Counted from the first letter of the stretch, positions 28,214-37,858 are shown. The stretch is 59,248 nucleotides of DNA from CAWJPY01 sp963844865 (GCA_963844865.1 CAWJPY010000007.1:1-59248); one strand, 5' to 3'. Translations and numbers: made by a program. Notes: generated from the sequence alone by a model not told the origin.

Positions 28214-28756
28214 TCACCAGTCCGAGTACAGCGAGCCGTCCAGGGAGACGCCCTCGGCGCCGGACTTGACGTCGATGATGCCGGTGTTGCCCCCGAGGTC
28301 CTCCTCGACGGGCTGCAGCTCGTCCGTGTCGCTGGGGGTGGCGGAGATCTCGATCCAGGTGTCCGAGGACCGCGTCATGGGGTCCACGGGCACGAACCGG
28401 AGGTAGCCGGCATCGGCGAGGGTCTGCAGCGACTCCGGGAAGTGACCACGATCGGCGAGGTACTGGTCGATCGTCGACCGGATCTGGTACAGGTCCGCCT
28501 TCAGCACCGCCTCTCGGGCGCGGACGGGCGCGTTCTTCATGGCCGGGAGCGCCACCGTGGCCAGGATGCCGATGATCGCGATGACCACGATCAGCTCGAT
28601 CAACGTGAACCCGGCGTCGGCTCCCTCGCGGGGGCTCCGCGCCGACGCCCTCCCATCACCCACACCCCGCACCTCACCGGGCTCCTCGGGCCCGGTGCGA
28701 CGGGGCGACGCGACGGTCGGTGCGGCGCGGTGCTCGGCCTGTGCTGTAAATCTCAT
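28214..28756 (-). CDS. Major-pseudopilin-like protein (GspG type)
   Basis: 180 aa. After an unusually long leader of about 49 residues comes a perfect prepilin site and helix, AGFTLIELIVVIAIIGILA with Glu+5. Then follow the pseudopilin helix (LKADLYQIRSTIDQYLADRG) and the GspG-like PVDPMTRSSDTW segment. The last residues GVSLDGSLYSDW parallel the next pseudopilin upstream. Stop and start are separated from neighbours by 70 bp and 2 bp respectively. Confidence 0.85.
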   Translation of the reverse strand: MRFTAQAEHRAAPTVASPRRTGPEEPGEVRGVGDGRASARSPREGADAGFTLIELIVVIAIIGILATVALPAMKNAPVRAREAVLKADLYQIRSTIDQYLADRGHFPESLQTLADAGYLRFVPVDPMTRSSDTWIEISATPSDTDELQPVEEDLGGNTGIIDVKSGAEGVSLDGSLYSDW

Positions 28757-28758
28757 CG

Positions 28759-29220
28759 CTACCAGTCCTTGTACTCTGTTCCGTCGAGAGCGGTTCCCTC
28801 GGAGAGGGAGTACACGTCGTACACGTTCTGCCCTCCCCATGAGGTGGAGTCGGGCTCGTCCTGGTAGGAGCGCAGCCCCCACTCCGCCTCCCCGGTCATG
28901 GGATCGCGCGGAATCCGCCGCAGGAACTTGCGCTTGGTCTCTTGGCCCACCAGCGCGACGCCCTCCACCAGCACCTCCAGGCTCTCCGGGTAGCCCTCTC
29001 CGCCCATCTTGATGGGAATCTGGCCCTGGTCGGAGAGCCGCTTGTACTCGTCGATGGCGGTCCGCATCTGGCGCAGGGCCAGCCGCAGCTCGTTCTCCTT
29101 GTGCCGCTTCACCGTGAACTTGGCCACCGGCAGGACCATGGTGGAGAGCAGGGCCAGCAGCGCCGCCACCATGACCAGCTCGGCCAGGGTGAACCCGCGC
29201 TCCGTGGTGCGAAGGCGCAT
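28759..29220 (-). CDS. Pseudopilin (GspG/PulG-like)
   Basis: 153 aa with a short leader: MRLRTTERGFTLAELVMVAA, so prepilin peptidase would cut after Gly9 and the mature protein starts Phe with Glu+5. The body (RHKENELRLALRQMRTAIDEY, FLRRIPRDPMTGEAEWGL) and terminal GTALDGTEYKDW match the second pseudopilin below. The two are probably paralogues from a tandem duplication. Confidence 0.88.
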   Translation of the reverse strand: MRLRTTERGFTLAELVMVAALLALLSTMVLPVAKFTVKRHKENELRLALRQMRTAIDEYKRLSDQGQIPIKMGGEGYPESLEVLVEGVALVGQETKRKFLRRIPRDPMTGEAEWGLRSYQDEPDSTSWGGQNVYDVYSLSEGTALDGTEYKDW

Positions 29221-29224
29221 CACG

Positions 29225-31645
29225 TCACTGCTCCCGAGCCACCGACGGCGGTGACACGAACAAGGCCCCGTCCGAGGTCGCCACCGGCAGTTGCGTGCCG
29301 TCGTCGAGGGTGGCGTGGCCGGAGGTGAACACCAGCGGCACCGGACCGGCGGCGAGGGCCCGCACCTTGAAAGCCGCCACCGCATGGGCCGTCTGCCGTC
29401 CCTGGGGGACGTCGAGGCCGAGCTCCACCCAACCCTCCCGGTCGTCGATGGCGTCGTGGGTCACGGTGACCCCGGGCGCGGCCTGTACGCTCTCCACGGC
29501 CAACCGGGCCGGGTCGTAGGACAGCCCCAGGGGGAGCTGGTAGGCGGAGGGAGCGTCCCGCACCACCACCTGGAGCACCGCCTCCTCGCCCGGCGCCAGG
29601 GACACCACCGACGGCTCCAGGGTCACCATGAGCGGCGGCGCGTTCTCCATCGTCGAGGCATCCGGTGAGTCCTCCTCGCTCCACTGCTCCGACGCCGTGG
29701 GGGTCAGGGACTTCTGATTGGTTCCAGAGCCCGGGACCAGCTCCTGCCCCGAGGTGTCGGGGCCGGGGGTCACGCGCCGTGGCGGGATCCCGTAGGGTCG
29801 CGTGTCGGTGCTGTCGTGGCGCGCGCCGGAGGGCGCCCGCCGGGCGGAGGGCGGCGTGGCGTCGAAGGGCCCCACGGAGGAGCGCCCGGACTGCACCCGC
29901 GGCGACCGCGAGCCGGCGAAGGTGATGTTGCTCTCGGTGCCCACCCAGAGGGGCGCCAGGTCCTCCTCGGTGATGTCCGGGAAGCGGATGATGTGGGGGG
30001 TCAGAGTCAGGACCAGGTCCGTGTTCTTGATGGACTTTTTCTTGCTGGTGAAGAGGCGTCCGAGGCCTGGGATCGAGGACAGCAGGGGCGTCTTGATGTC
30101 ATTGGTCGACTTGTCCTCGCGCATCAGGCCCGCGAGCAGGCTCGACTCGCCGCTGCGCAACCGGATGACCGAGGTGATGTTGCGGGTGCCGATGGTCACC
30201 GCCTGCTGGTCGGGGCCCACCGAAACGGGCGCGCCCAGGTTCGAGACCTCGACGCTCAGCTTCAGGGTCACCTCCCGGTTGTGGTGGACCCGGGGCTCGA
30301 CCTCGATCTTGATCCCCACGTCCTGGTACTGGAAGGAGGTGATGGGGACCACGCTGCCGCCGATGGTGTTGGCGGTGTTGAACGAGGTCACCGGAATGGG
30401 CACCCGGTCCCCGATCACCAGGGACGCCTTCTCCCCCTCGGTGATGCGGAGCTGGGGCTGGGCCAGCACCTCCGCCTCGCCCGAGGCTTTGGAGAGGTTG
30501 ATCAGAACGCTCGGGATGTTGATGAACCAGTCGCTGCGGGAGATCTTGTCCAGGTCGTCCAGGTAGAGGGTACCGTCCGGGGCGTCGGGGTTGATCTTGG
30601 CCGTGTCCAGGTCGAGGTTGTACGAGTAGCTGGAGAGTGCGGCGCCGAGGTTGGAGTCCTTGGTGTTGGTGAGCAGCAGCAGCTCCACGTCCACCAGCAC
30701 CTCGCCCTTGGCCTTGTCGTTGACGTCGATGAGACGCTCGGCGATGGCCACCTTGTCCGCCGTGTCGCGCAGGGTGATGGCGTTGAGCTGCTCGTTGGTG
30801 GACAGCCGTCGGGCCTCGATGAGGGAGCGCAGCAGCTTGTCCACGTCCTTGACGTCGGCGTTGGACAGGAAGAAGGTCTTGATGACCAGGTCCTCGTAGT
30901 CGCGCCGGTTCTGGGGGTTGTCCTCGGCGATGATGATGGTGTGCGGGTCCAGCACCTTGTAGAAGTGGCCCGCGTTCTGCATCACCAGCTCCAGGGCCCG
31001 CTCGGCGGTGACGTCGTTGAGCTCGATGGAGATCTTGTCGTCCCTGAGCTTGGGGTCGAAGATGACGTTGAAGCCGTAGGCCTTCGCCATGGCCTGGTAG
31101 ATCTCCTTCACCGGCTTGGGCTTGGGGAAGTTGAGGGTGATGGGCTCCTTGGAGGTGGGGTTGAGGACGGGCGGCTTGACCTTGGCCTCCCGCGCCTCCT
31201 TCTTCATCTGCGCGAGGGTCTCGGCCCCGCCGGGCTGGGAGAGGACCTCCATCTCCTTGTCCAGCTGGTCGAGGACCTGCTGGGCGTACTGCTGGGTGGG
31301 GTCGAGCTGGACGGCCATCTGGACCTCGTCGCGGGCCGCCGCCAGCCGCCCCAGCTCGCGCAGCTTCTGGCCCCGCTCGAAGTGCTGGTTGGCCGCCTTC
31401 TGGCGGGCGAAGGTGAGGGCCATCTGATACTGCGTGTTCCCCGGGTCTCGGGCCAACGCCTCCAGGTAGAAGTAGACCGCCGCGTCCCAGTTCTTCTGGC
31501 GCACGGCCTCCGCGCCCTTGTCCACGGAGCGCTGGGTGGCACACCCCCCGAGCGCCACGAGGCCGACGACAATGACCAGACCGGCGGCGACGCTACTTCT
31601 CTGCCAAGGGAACACGGGTATCCTCCGAACGATCGTAACCGACAT
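29225..31645 (-). CDS. gspD: Secretin (GspD/PilQ-like) lipoprotein with C-terminal cohesin-like domain
   Basis: 806 aa. A lipoprotein signal ends in LGGC (Cys about 35). Residues about 40-130 are TPR-like repeats. About 165-350 are the N0/N1 ring domains (ITLNFPKPKPVKEIYQAMAK, DVTAERALELVMQNAG). About 370-600 is the secretin core (GLMREDKSTNDIKTPLLSSI, PGLGRLF, LVLTLTPHII). After a Ser/Pro/Thr-rich linker, residues about 680-800 form a cohesin-like beta domain (LMVTLEPSVVSLAPGEEAVL, LPLGLSYDPARLAVESV). It would form the outer-membrane channel. The first 53 nt overlap the preceding PilP-like gene; the in-frame GTG at 31615 is a possible later start. Confidence 0.88.
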   Translation of the reverse strand: MSVTIVRRIPVFPWQRSSVAAGLVIVVGLVALGGCATQRSVDKGAEAVRQKNWDAAVYFYLEALARDPGNTQYQMALTFARQKAANQHFERGQKLRELGRLAAARDEVQMAVQLDPTQQYAQQVLDQLDKEMEVLSQPGGAETLAQMKKEAREAKVKPPVLNPTSKEPITLNFPKPKPVKEIYQAMAKAYGFNVIFDPKLRDDKISIELNDVTAERALELVMQNAGHFYKVLDPHTIIIAEDNPQNRRDYEDLVIKTFFLSNADVKDVDKLLRSLIEARRLSTNEQLNAITLRDTADKVAIAERLIDVNDKAKGEVLVDVELLLLTNTKDSNLGAALSSYSYNLDLDTAKINPDAPDGTLYLDDLDKISRSDWFINIPSVLINLSKASGEAEVLAQPQLRITEGEKASLVIGDRVPIPVTSFNTANTIGGSVVPITSFQYQDVGIKIEVEPRVHHNREVTLKLSVEVSNLGAPVSVGPDQQAVTIGTRNITSVIRLRSGESSLLAGLMREDKSTNDIKTPLLSSIPGLGRLFTSKKKSIKNTDLVLTLTPHIIRFPDITEEDLAPLWVGTESNITFAGSRSPRVQSGRSSVGPFDATPPSARRAPSGARHDSTDTRPYGIPPRRVTPGPDTSGQELVPGSGTNQKSLTPTASEQWSEEDSPDASTMENAPPLMVTLEPSVVSLAPGEEAVLQVVVRDAPSAYQLPLGLSYDPARLAVESVQAAPGVTVTHDAIDDREGWVELGLDVPQGRQTAHAVAAFKVRALAAGPVPLVFTSGHATLDDGTQLPVATSDGALFVSPPSVAREQ

Positions 31646-32186
31646 AGCCGATGGTCACAGACTCGAGCCCGATCTCGCGCACGATGTAGGTCCCGTCCAG
31701 AACCTCCCCCACCGTCGCCACCTCCACGTCGCCGTCGCCGACGTTCGGCGTGTGGGTGCGGAACGCGGCCACCTGGAGGTCCACCGGACCGAAGTGCCCG
31801 ATGTAGTCGCGGTTGAACGGCGGCGGCGGCGGCTTCATGGTTCCGTCGGTACCACGGGCCATCCTCGGCGTCGGCGTCGGCGGCGGCGTGCGCACCACCG
31901 GCGGTCGGGTCGGGACCGGGGTCCGGGGCGCCGGGGTCGGCGTCGGCGGCGCCCCGAAGGTGAACGGATTCCGAGCACCGCCATTGCCCGCAACCACCTC
32001 CGCGGCCCCCTCCCGGAGGGCCAGCTCGGGCAGGCTGTGGGGCTCGTACGAGATCGCGGTGTCGGTGCGGTCGGCACCGCTCAACCCTCGGCCGTGCAGG
32101 GTGAACGCCAGCGCGCCGAGGGCGACCACGGCGAGCACGGCCAGCAGGGCCTTCACCCGGGTCTGCTCATCCTTGCGCTGTGCCAT
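31593..32186 (-). CDS. PilP/GspC-like inner-membrane linker protein
   Basis: 197 aa. A single N-terminal membrane helix (VKALLAVLAVVALGALAFTL), a long Pro/Thr linker (about residues 75-120) and a small C-terminal beta domain (GEVLDGTYIVREIGLESVTI) give the architecture of GspC/PilP proteins, which join the inner-membrane platform to the secretin. GAGGAG precedes the start. It overlaps pilO by 20 nt and gspD by 53 nt. Confidence 0.7.
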   Translation of the reverse strand: MAQRKDEQTRVKALLAVLAVVALGALAFTLHGRGLSGADRTDTAISYEPHSLPELALREGAAEVVAGNGGARNPFTFGAPPTPTPAPRTPVPTRPPVVRTPPPTPTPRMARGTDGTMKPPPPPFNRDYIGHFGPVDLQVAAFRTHTPNVGDGDVEVATVGEVLDGTYIVREIGLESVTIGYVGYDRSEDTRVPLAEK

Positions 32187-32805
32187 CGCTCTTCTCCTCG
32201 GGGCTGGTGACGCCGCCGGTGAGCCGGCGCAAGGTGGCCTCGTCCGCCTCGGCCACGTAGGTGGCGACGCGGATCGACATGGCCAGCTGGCGGCTGGTGG
32301 CCTCCTGCTCGCCCGCGATGCCGATGTAGGAGACCATCAAGAACTGCGGGCTCGCCGTGAGCTCCGCCAGGAGCCGCCGCAGCTGGGGGTACTCCCCCAC
32401 CACGTTGAACTGGATCTCGAACCGCGTGTACTGCAGCTTCTTGTCCGGCTTCGCGCTGTAGGAGTAGCCCTCGGGCATGAGGCCGGCCTGGCGGGTGGCC
32501 TCACCCACGGTGCGCAGGATCGGCGTCAGCCGCTGGTCCAGGTTGCCGAACACGTTCGTGTACAGGTGATCGAACTGCTGGTTGAGGTTCGCGACCTGGG
32601 CCCGTTCGTCCGATGCCTGCTTCTTCACGTGCTCCAGCCGTGCCAGCTCCGCCTTCACGTCCGCGGTGTCGTTGCGGAGCTTGGCGGCCCGCCCCACCGA
32701 CCCCGAGGTCTGCCAGGCGTAGAACGCCACGGAGGCCACACAGAAAGCCACGGCCGGCGCCCAGATGACCATCATGCTCCGCCAGGCCCGCCACGGCGCC
32801 GTCAT
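32167..32805 (-). CDS. pilO: PilO-like pilus/secretion assembly protein
   Basis: 212 aa. N-terminal membrane helix, coiled coil (LRNDTADVKAELARLEHVKK), then the PilO/GspM ferredoxin-like domain (IQFNVVGEYPQLRRLLAELT). It partners PilN in the inner-membrane alignment complex. The ATG overlaps the pilN stop (ATGA). Confidence 0.85.
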   Translation of the reverse strand: MTAPWRAWRSMMVIWAPAVAFCVASVAFYAWQTSGSVGRAAKLRNDTADVKAELARLEHVKKQASDERAQVANLNQQFDHLYTNVFGNLDQRLTPILRTVGEATRQAGLMPEGYSYSAKPDKKLQYTRFEIQFNVVGEYPQLRRLLAELTASPQFLMVSYIGIAGEQEATSRQLAMSIRVATYVAEADEATLRRLTGGVTSPEEKSDGTAQG

Positions 32806-33374
32806 GGCTTCACCTCGGGAGGCCGATAGTCGACCTTCAGCGTGAGATCGTAGGCCGCGGTGCGCGAGCCCTCCGGCAGCTCCTCCCGCATGGGAATGGG
32901 ATTGGCGAAGGAGGGATCGTTGATCAGGTTCTCCAGGAACTGGAGCATCGCCTCCCGGCTGCGGCACACCACCGCCAGGCTGAGACTCACGCCGTCCGGG
33001 CCGAGGCTGGGGGCGATACGCGTCAGCCGCACCTCGTACGGCATCACGCGCTCGACGTCGTCCAGCAGGGCGAGCCACGAGAAGGAGCCCTCCTGCAGCA
33101 CCAGGTTGGTGGCCGTCACGCGGTTGGCCAGGGATTTCCAGGGGACCTTGTCCAGGGTTGCCACCTGAGCCTTCACCTCCCGCCTGAGGGTGTCCCTCTG
33201 AGCCTCGAGCTGCCCGTACTCGGACAGCTGGGTGGCGAGCGTGCGGTTGGCAGTGACATAGGAGAAGACGTTCAGCACCACGAAGAACAGCGCGAGGAGA
33301 ACGGACACTGCCGTCACCAGCCACACCGGCCGGGTGTTGAGAAAAGGTCGCGAAGCCAGGTTCGGTAGGATCAT
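32802..33374 (-). CDS. pilN: PilN-like pilus/secretion assembly protein
   Basis: 190 aa. The N-terminus MILPNLASRPFLNTRPVWLV followed by a membrane helix is a PilN hallmark (the NLA-type motif binds PilM). Coiled coil and a periplasmic domain follow. ATGA overlaps on both sides with pilM and pilO. Confidence 0.88.
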   Translation of the reverse strand: MILPNLASRPFLNTRPVWLVTAVSVLLALFFVVLNVFSYVTANRTLATQLSEYGQLEAQRDTLRREVKAQVATLDKVPWKSLANRVTATNLVLQEGSFSWLALLDDVERVMPYEVRLTRIAPSLGPDGVSLSLAVVCRSREAMLQFLENLINDPSFANPIPMREELPEGSRTAAYDLTLKVDYRPPEVKP

Positions 33375-34282
33375 CTCACGTTCCCATGGATCAGCTCGAG
33401 GATGGGTGCGAGGCGGAACTCGCCCACGGCAGCGACGATCCGCGGGTCGGCGAAGGGCAAGGTCTGAGAGGCGGGCGTCACCGCGACCCCCTCCTGCTCT
33501 GACAGCCACGTCCTCACGGCGGCCTGGAGCTCGTCCCCCTGGACGGACACCAAGGTCTCGAGCGTGCCCTCCACCGCGAGCTGACCGCGGATGTACTGCA
33601 GGGTCAGGTGCAGCTCGCGAGTCACCACCTCGGCGGCGTTCTCCGCCGCCACGAGGGGCTTCGTCCGCGTCATCCGGGGCACCCCGGACTGCACCAAAAG
33701 CAGCGACAGAAAGCCCTCCTCCACCTGGATCACCAGCCCGTTGCCGCCGCTGATCTCACCCGCGAGTGGAAACAGGCGGCCCGTCACCTGCCCCGGCTGG
33801 ACCCCTGCGGCGACGAAGCTCCGCTCCAGCTCCGCCAGCGCGCGTTCGACGCCCACGGTGCACAGGAGCTGGCGGCCGTTGCCGTGGGCCGGCAGCGGCA
33901 ACGCCGAGACTCTCAGCTCCGACGGCAGGACCGGCAGCAGCTTCTTGAGCCGCCACTGCACAACCTGGTCGATCTCCGCCTGCCGCCGGGGCAGCTCGTC
34001 GAAGGACAGCAGGTGGCAGCGCAACCACCCCGTCGGCACGACCACGGCGGCCCGGCGGGCGCCCTCCATGCGAGCCTGGAGCGAGCTCAGCAGGGCCTCG
34101 AGACGCTTTCCGTCAACCGCCTGCAGGCCCACGGGGCCAACCTCGCAGACCCCCTCCGGCATCGCCTCGGCGAGGCAGTGCAGGGCGCCCTTGGGATCGC
34201 GCTTGACCGTGGCGAGCACGCTTGAGTCCAGCGACCACGCAGTGGTCGGCGGCGGGCTGGTGATGAGCTCACGCCACCTCAT
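33371..34282 (-). CDS. pilM: PilM-like actin-fold protein
   Basis: 303 aa. Actin/FtsA-like fold suggested by WSLDSSVLATVKRD at the N-terminus, the middle VVPTGWLRCHLLSFDELPRRQAE region and GLVIQVEEGFLSLLLV. It is shorter than typical PilM (about 350 aa), so parts of the nucleotide site may be reduced. It would sit in the cytoplasm and bind PilN. Stop and start overlap pilN and the ATPase gene. Confidence 0.75.
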   Translation of the reverse strand: MRWRELITSPPPTTAWSLDSSVLATVKRDPKGALHCLAEAMPEGVCEVGPVGLQAVDGKRLEALLSSLQARMEGARRAAVVVPTGWLRCHLLSFDELPRRQAEIDQVVQWRLKKLLPVLPSELRVSALPLPAHGNGRQLLCTVGVERALAELERSFVAAGVQPGQVTGRLFPLAGEISGGNGLVIQVEEGFLSLLLVQSGVPRMTRTKPLVAAENAAEVVTRELHLTLQYIRGQLAVEGTLETLVSVQGDELQAAVRTWLSEQEGVAVTPASQTLPFADPRIVAAVGEFRLAPILELIHGNVR

Positions 34283-35922
34283 TCGACGAAGGTCACCTTG
34301 TTGATGTCGTGGAGCGTGGTCTCGCCGGCGAACACCTTCTGCAGCGCCGACTCACGCAGGAAGCGCATCCCTTCGGCCTTGGCGGCGCGCTTGATCTCCG
34401 CCGCCGAGCGCCTGTCCAGGATGAGCTGACGGATGTTGTCGGACAGGTTGAGCAGCTCGGCGATGGCCAGCCGTCCCCGGTAGCCGGTGCCGTTGCACTC
34501 GATGCACCCGGTGCCCTCGTAGAACGTGTGGTCGCGGTACCGGTCCGCGTCCAGGCCGGAGTCGTCGAGCATGCCGTCGGGCACCTCCGCCGGGCGCTTG
34601 CAGTGCCGACAGATGCGCCGCACGAGGCGCTGCGCGAGCACGCAGTTGAGGGCCGACACGAAGTTGTACAGGTCGACGTTCATGTTCAGGAAACGCCCGA
34701 TCACGTCGACCACGTTGTTGGCGTGGACGGTGGTGAACACCAGGTGCCCGGTGAGCGCCGACTGGACGGCGATCTGGGCCGTCTCCTCGTCGCGGATCTC
34801 GCCGACCATGATCTTGTCGGGGTCGTGGCGAAGGATGGAGCGCAGGCCGCGGGCGAAGGTGAGGCCCTTCTTCTCGTTGACGGGGATCTGGGTGATGCCC
34901 CCGAGCTGGTACTCCACCGGGTCCTCGATGGTGATGATCTTGTCCTCCACGGACTGGATCTCGGACAGGCAGGCGTACAGGGTGGTGGTCTTGCCGGAGC
35001 CGGTGGGCCCGGTCACGAGCACCATCCCGTAGGGCTCGCGGATGTGCTTGCGCAGCAGCCTCCTGGTGTCGTCCTCGAGCCCCAGCACATCGAGGTTCAG
35101 GGTCCGGAACTCGACGTTGGTGGACTCCTTGTCGAGGATGCGGATCACCGCGTCCTCGCCGTGGACGTTGGGCATGATGGAGACGCGGAAGTCGATGGTG
35201 CGTCCCGAGAACCGGACCTTGAAGCGGCCGTCCTGGGGGATCCGCTTCTCCGCGATGTCGAGCTCCGACATGACCTTGATCCGGCTGATGATGGTGGAGT
35301 GGTGGCGCTTGTCGATGGACTTCATGGCCTGGTAGAGGACGCCGTCGATGCGGTACTTGACCACCACCTCCCGGTCCTGGGTCTCGATGTGGATGTCGGA
35401 GGCGCGGCGCTGGATCGCGTTGAACAGGATCGAGTCCACCAGCCGGATGATGGGTGAGGCGTCGGCGGTGATGCGGTCGATGGACAGCACCTCCTCGCCG
35501 TCCTCCGCCTCCTGCACGAGCTGCAGGCGGAAGCCCTCGGTCGCCTCCTCCAGCACGCGCTGGGTGGACTCGGACTTCTCCAGGATCTCCGAGATCCGGC
35601 CCGTGGGCCCAACGGCCACCTCGAGGGGGCGCGCGAGCGCGAGCTCGATCTCGTTGATCTGGTTGACGTCGGAGGGGTCCGCCATGACCACGTGCAGGGA
35701 CCCACCGCGGATCGCCAACGGCAGGAACTGGTAACGGAGCATGATCTCCACCGGGACCGCTCGGAAGAGCTCGGGGTCGACGTGGAACTCCGCCAGCGAG
35801 TCGAACGGGAGCCCCAACCGCTCGGCCAGCTCCTTCGCCGTGCGCAGGTCGCGCTGCTCCTCCGACTCCACGGAGCCGTCGAGCATGACCAGGGTCGGAT
35901 CGAGAGTGGGGTTGTCTGCCAT
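34279..35922 (-). CDS. gspE: Assembly ATPase GspE/PilB
   Basis: 547 aa from ATG 35922 (a TTG at 35937 would add 5 residues). N-terminal MshEN-type domain (about 30-150). ATPase core with Walker A GPTGSGKTTTLYA, the Asp box (TIEDPVEYQL), Walker B IMVGEIRDEETAQIA and the His box. A tetra-Cys zinc module is intact (CRHCKRP ... CIECNGTG). It powers pseudopilus or pilus assembly through the GspF platform. Confidence 0.95.
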   Translation of the reverse strand: MADNPTLDPTLVMLDGSVESEEQRDLRTAKELAERLGLPFDSLAEFHVDPELFRAVPVEIMLRYQFLPLAIRGGSLHVVMADPSDVNQINEIELALARPLEVAVGPTGRISEILEKSESTQRVLEEATEGFRLQLVQEAEDGEEVLSIDRITADASPIIRLVDSILFNAIQRRASDIHIETQDREVVVKYRIDGVLYQAMKSIDKRHHSTIISRIKVMSELDIAEKRIPQDGRFKVRFSGRTIDFRVSIMPNVHGEDAVIRILDKESTNVEFRTLNLDVLGLEDDTRRLLRKHIREPYGMVLVTGPTGSGKTTTLYACLSEIQSVEDKIITIEDPVEYQLGGITQIPVNEKKGLTFARGLRSILRHDPDKIMVGEIRDEETAQIAVQSALTGHLVFTTVHANNVVDVIGRFLNMNVDLYNFVSALNCVLAQRLVRRICRHCKRPAEVPDGMLDDSGLDADRYRDHTFYEGTGCIECNGTGYRGRLAIAELLNLSDNIRQLILDRRSAAEIKRAAKAEGMRFLRESALQKVFAGETTLHDINKVTFVE

Positions 35923-35929
35923 CGTCTCC

Positions 35930-37138
35930 TCACGCAATGGTGGACACCAGCCTGAGCAGTGGATAGTACACCGCGAGCAGCAGGCCGGCGACCACCAGGC
36001 CCATGAGCACCAGTACGGCGGGCTCGACGAGGGTGACCACGCGGTTGAGGGTGAAGTCGATACGTTCGTCGAAGAACCCCGAGGTGTGCTCGAGCATCTC
36101 CGGCAGGGCCCCGGTGGACTCGCCCACCCGCATCATGGCCAGGGCCAGAGCGGGCGTGCGGCCGGTGTCGGCCAGCGCATCGGACAGGGAGCGCCCCTCC
36201 TGGACATCGGTCACACAACCCAGGAAGAGCTCCGAGATGTATGCGTTCTTCACCGACGTGGCGGCGGTCTCGAGAGCCGGCACCATGGGCGTCCCGCCGC
36301 GGAGCAGCACCCCCAGGGACCGGGTGAACTGGGAGAGGGCGAAGAGGTGCGCGAGCTGCCCCAGAACCGGAAGCGAGAGCGTCCAGCGGCCCGTGATCCG
36401 GCGCCCGGCCGGCGAGGAGCTCCACATCCTGAAGCCGTAGCCCACGACCACGACCGTGACCACGATCAGAACCAGGTTGTGCTGCACTCCCTGCGCCAGT
36501 CCGAGGACGAACCGGGTGGGCCACGGCAGCTCGGACCCGAACTGCAGGTAGAAGTCGGAGAACTTCGGGATCACGTAGGCCACCAGCAGCACCACCAGGC
36601 CGATCGACAGGGACATCAGCACCGCCGGGTAGGTCAGGGCGCCGACGATCCGCCGCCGCAGGCTCTCCACCAGCCGCTGGTACTCCACGAAGCTGCCGAG
36701 GACGTTCTCCAGCTCCCCCGAGCGCTCGCCCGCGCGCAGGGTGTTGGCATAGAGCCTCGGGAAGGTGTCGCCGAGGGAGAGAAAGGCATCCGACAGCGAG
36801 ACCCCCGTGGTGACCTGCTGGTGGACCTTGCCCAGGAGGGCCCGAAACGGCGGGCTCTGCTGCTGGTCCTTGAGCAGCTCGAGGGACTGCGCCAGGGGCA
36901 GCCCGGCCCGGAGCAAGGTGCGGAGCTGGGTGTTGAAGAGCAGGAACTCCTCGGAGGGGACCTTCTCCGAGCGTCCGAGGAGCGGCAACCGGATTCGGGA
37001 ACCGGCGCCCGAGATCGTGAAGACGTGGAACCCTTCCCCCTCCAGCTCCCGCTGCAGGGCGTCCGATGACACCGCCACGCGGCGCTGCTCCACCACCGAG
37101 CCGTCCGGGGCCCCCAGCCGACAGACGAACTCCGGCAC
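35930..37138 (-). CDS. gspF: Inner-membrane platform protein GspF/PilC
   Basis: 402 aa with the two repeated GspF domains (SEEFLLFNTQLRTLLRAGLP ... and FALSQFTRSLGVLLRGGTPM ...) and three membrane segments (about 170, 220 and the C-terminal VEPAVLVLMGLVVAGLLLAV). GTG start directly after the TAG of the preceding gene. Confidence 0.94.
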   Translation of the reverse strand: MPEFVCRLGAPDGSVVEQRRVAVSSDALQRELEGEGFHVFTISGAGSRIRLPLLGRSEKVPSEEFLLFNTQLRTLLRAGLPLAQSLELLKDQQQSPPFRALLGKVHQQVTTGVSLSDAFLSLGDTFPRLYANTLRAGERSGELENVLGSFVEYQRLVESLRRRIVGALTYPAVLMSLSIGLVVLLVAYVIPKFSDFYLQFGSELPWPTRFVLGLAQGVQHNLVLIVVTVVVVGYGFRMWSSSPAGRRITGRWTLSLPVLGQLAHLFALSQFTRSLGVLLRGGTPMVPALETAATSVKNAYISELFLGCVTDVQEGRSLSDALADTGRTPALALAMMRVGESTGALPEMLEHTSGFFDERIDFTLNRVVTLVEPAVLVLMGLVVAGLLLAVYYPLLRLVSTIA

Positions 37139-37858
37139 CTACTGCCTCCCGATGGACTCGGCGTGGAGAATCAAGACCAGACCCTGCGCCGAACCTTCCG
37201 ACCCGCCGGCGCCGATGAACACCTCCTGGCTGGGCGACAGGAAGACGCTCGTGCGGAGAATCTCGGTGGTGGTCTGCTCGCCGTCCGGCCGCTCGTCGAG
37301 GCGAGCCAGGGAAAGCTCCTGGAGCTGCACCCGGTTGCCCGTGTCGGCCATGCCCCAGGGCGCGTTCGGGGGGGGCCGCAGCGAGACCGCCTGGAAGGAC
37401 AGACGGTTCCCCTCGCCGAGGTCGGCGGCGGCCGGGCTGCCCACCTCGCCCTCGAACACGGCGGTCCCGATCCGGCGGTAGGACGTGAAGGGGAACATGC
37501 GACGCAGACGGTCCGCGACCTGCACCTGATCGCCCTCGGCGGGCGGCCGACTGCTGCCGGCCAGGAGCTCGGCGCGGATGCGGTAGCGCTCGGGGCTGCG
37601 GTCGAGCTTCGCCAGCACGCTGGAGACCCGCGCCATCACCTCCGACACGTCCTGCACGGTCATCCGGTCACCACCCGGCTGGATGGTCACGATGCCGGAG
37701 GCGGAGAGCAGCGGCAGCACGGCCGTCGCCGCCTCGACCATGGAGGAGTGACGAATGTGGAAGACCTTCACCGTGGTCCGAGCCTCCTGGGCGAGGGCTA
37801 CCACGGCGGCGGCCATCGCCGCCACCATCGCGAGAGCCAGAATCAGCTTGCGGGCCAT
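37139..37858 (-). CDS. Exported secretin-N-domain-like protein
   Basis: 239 aa. Signal peptide (about residues 1-23, ending ALAQE), then a secretin N-domain-like repeat (VKVFHIRHSSMVEAATAVLP ... GDRMTVQDVSEVMARV) of the kind that forms periplasmic rings, and a beta-rich second half (QTTTEILRTSVFLSPSQEVF). There is no channel domain. It lies between the anti-sigma gene and gspF, so a periplasmic accessory ring or regulator-linked subunit is plausible. No exact family recognised. Confidence 0.6.
   Translation of the reverse strand: MARKLILALAMVAAMAAAVVALAQEARTTVKVFHIRHSSMVEAATAVLPLLSASGIVTIQPGGDRMTVQDVSEVMARVSSVLAKLDRSPERYRIRAELLAGSSRPPAEGDQVQVADRLRRMFPFTSYRRIGTAVFEGEVGSPAAADLGEGNRLSFQAVSLRPPPNAPWGMADTGNRVQLQELSLARLDERPDGEQTTTEILRTSVFLSPSQEVFIGAGGSEGSAQGLVLILHAESIGRQ

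Noticed and set aside
29816..31816. 666-codon open frame antisense to the secretin
   Set aside because: Repetitive Gly/Val/Leu/Asp composition from the opposite strand; the secretin on the minus strand is unambiguous.
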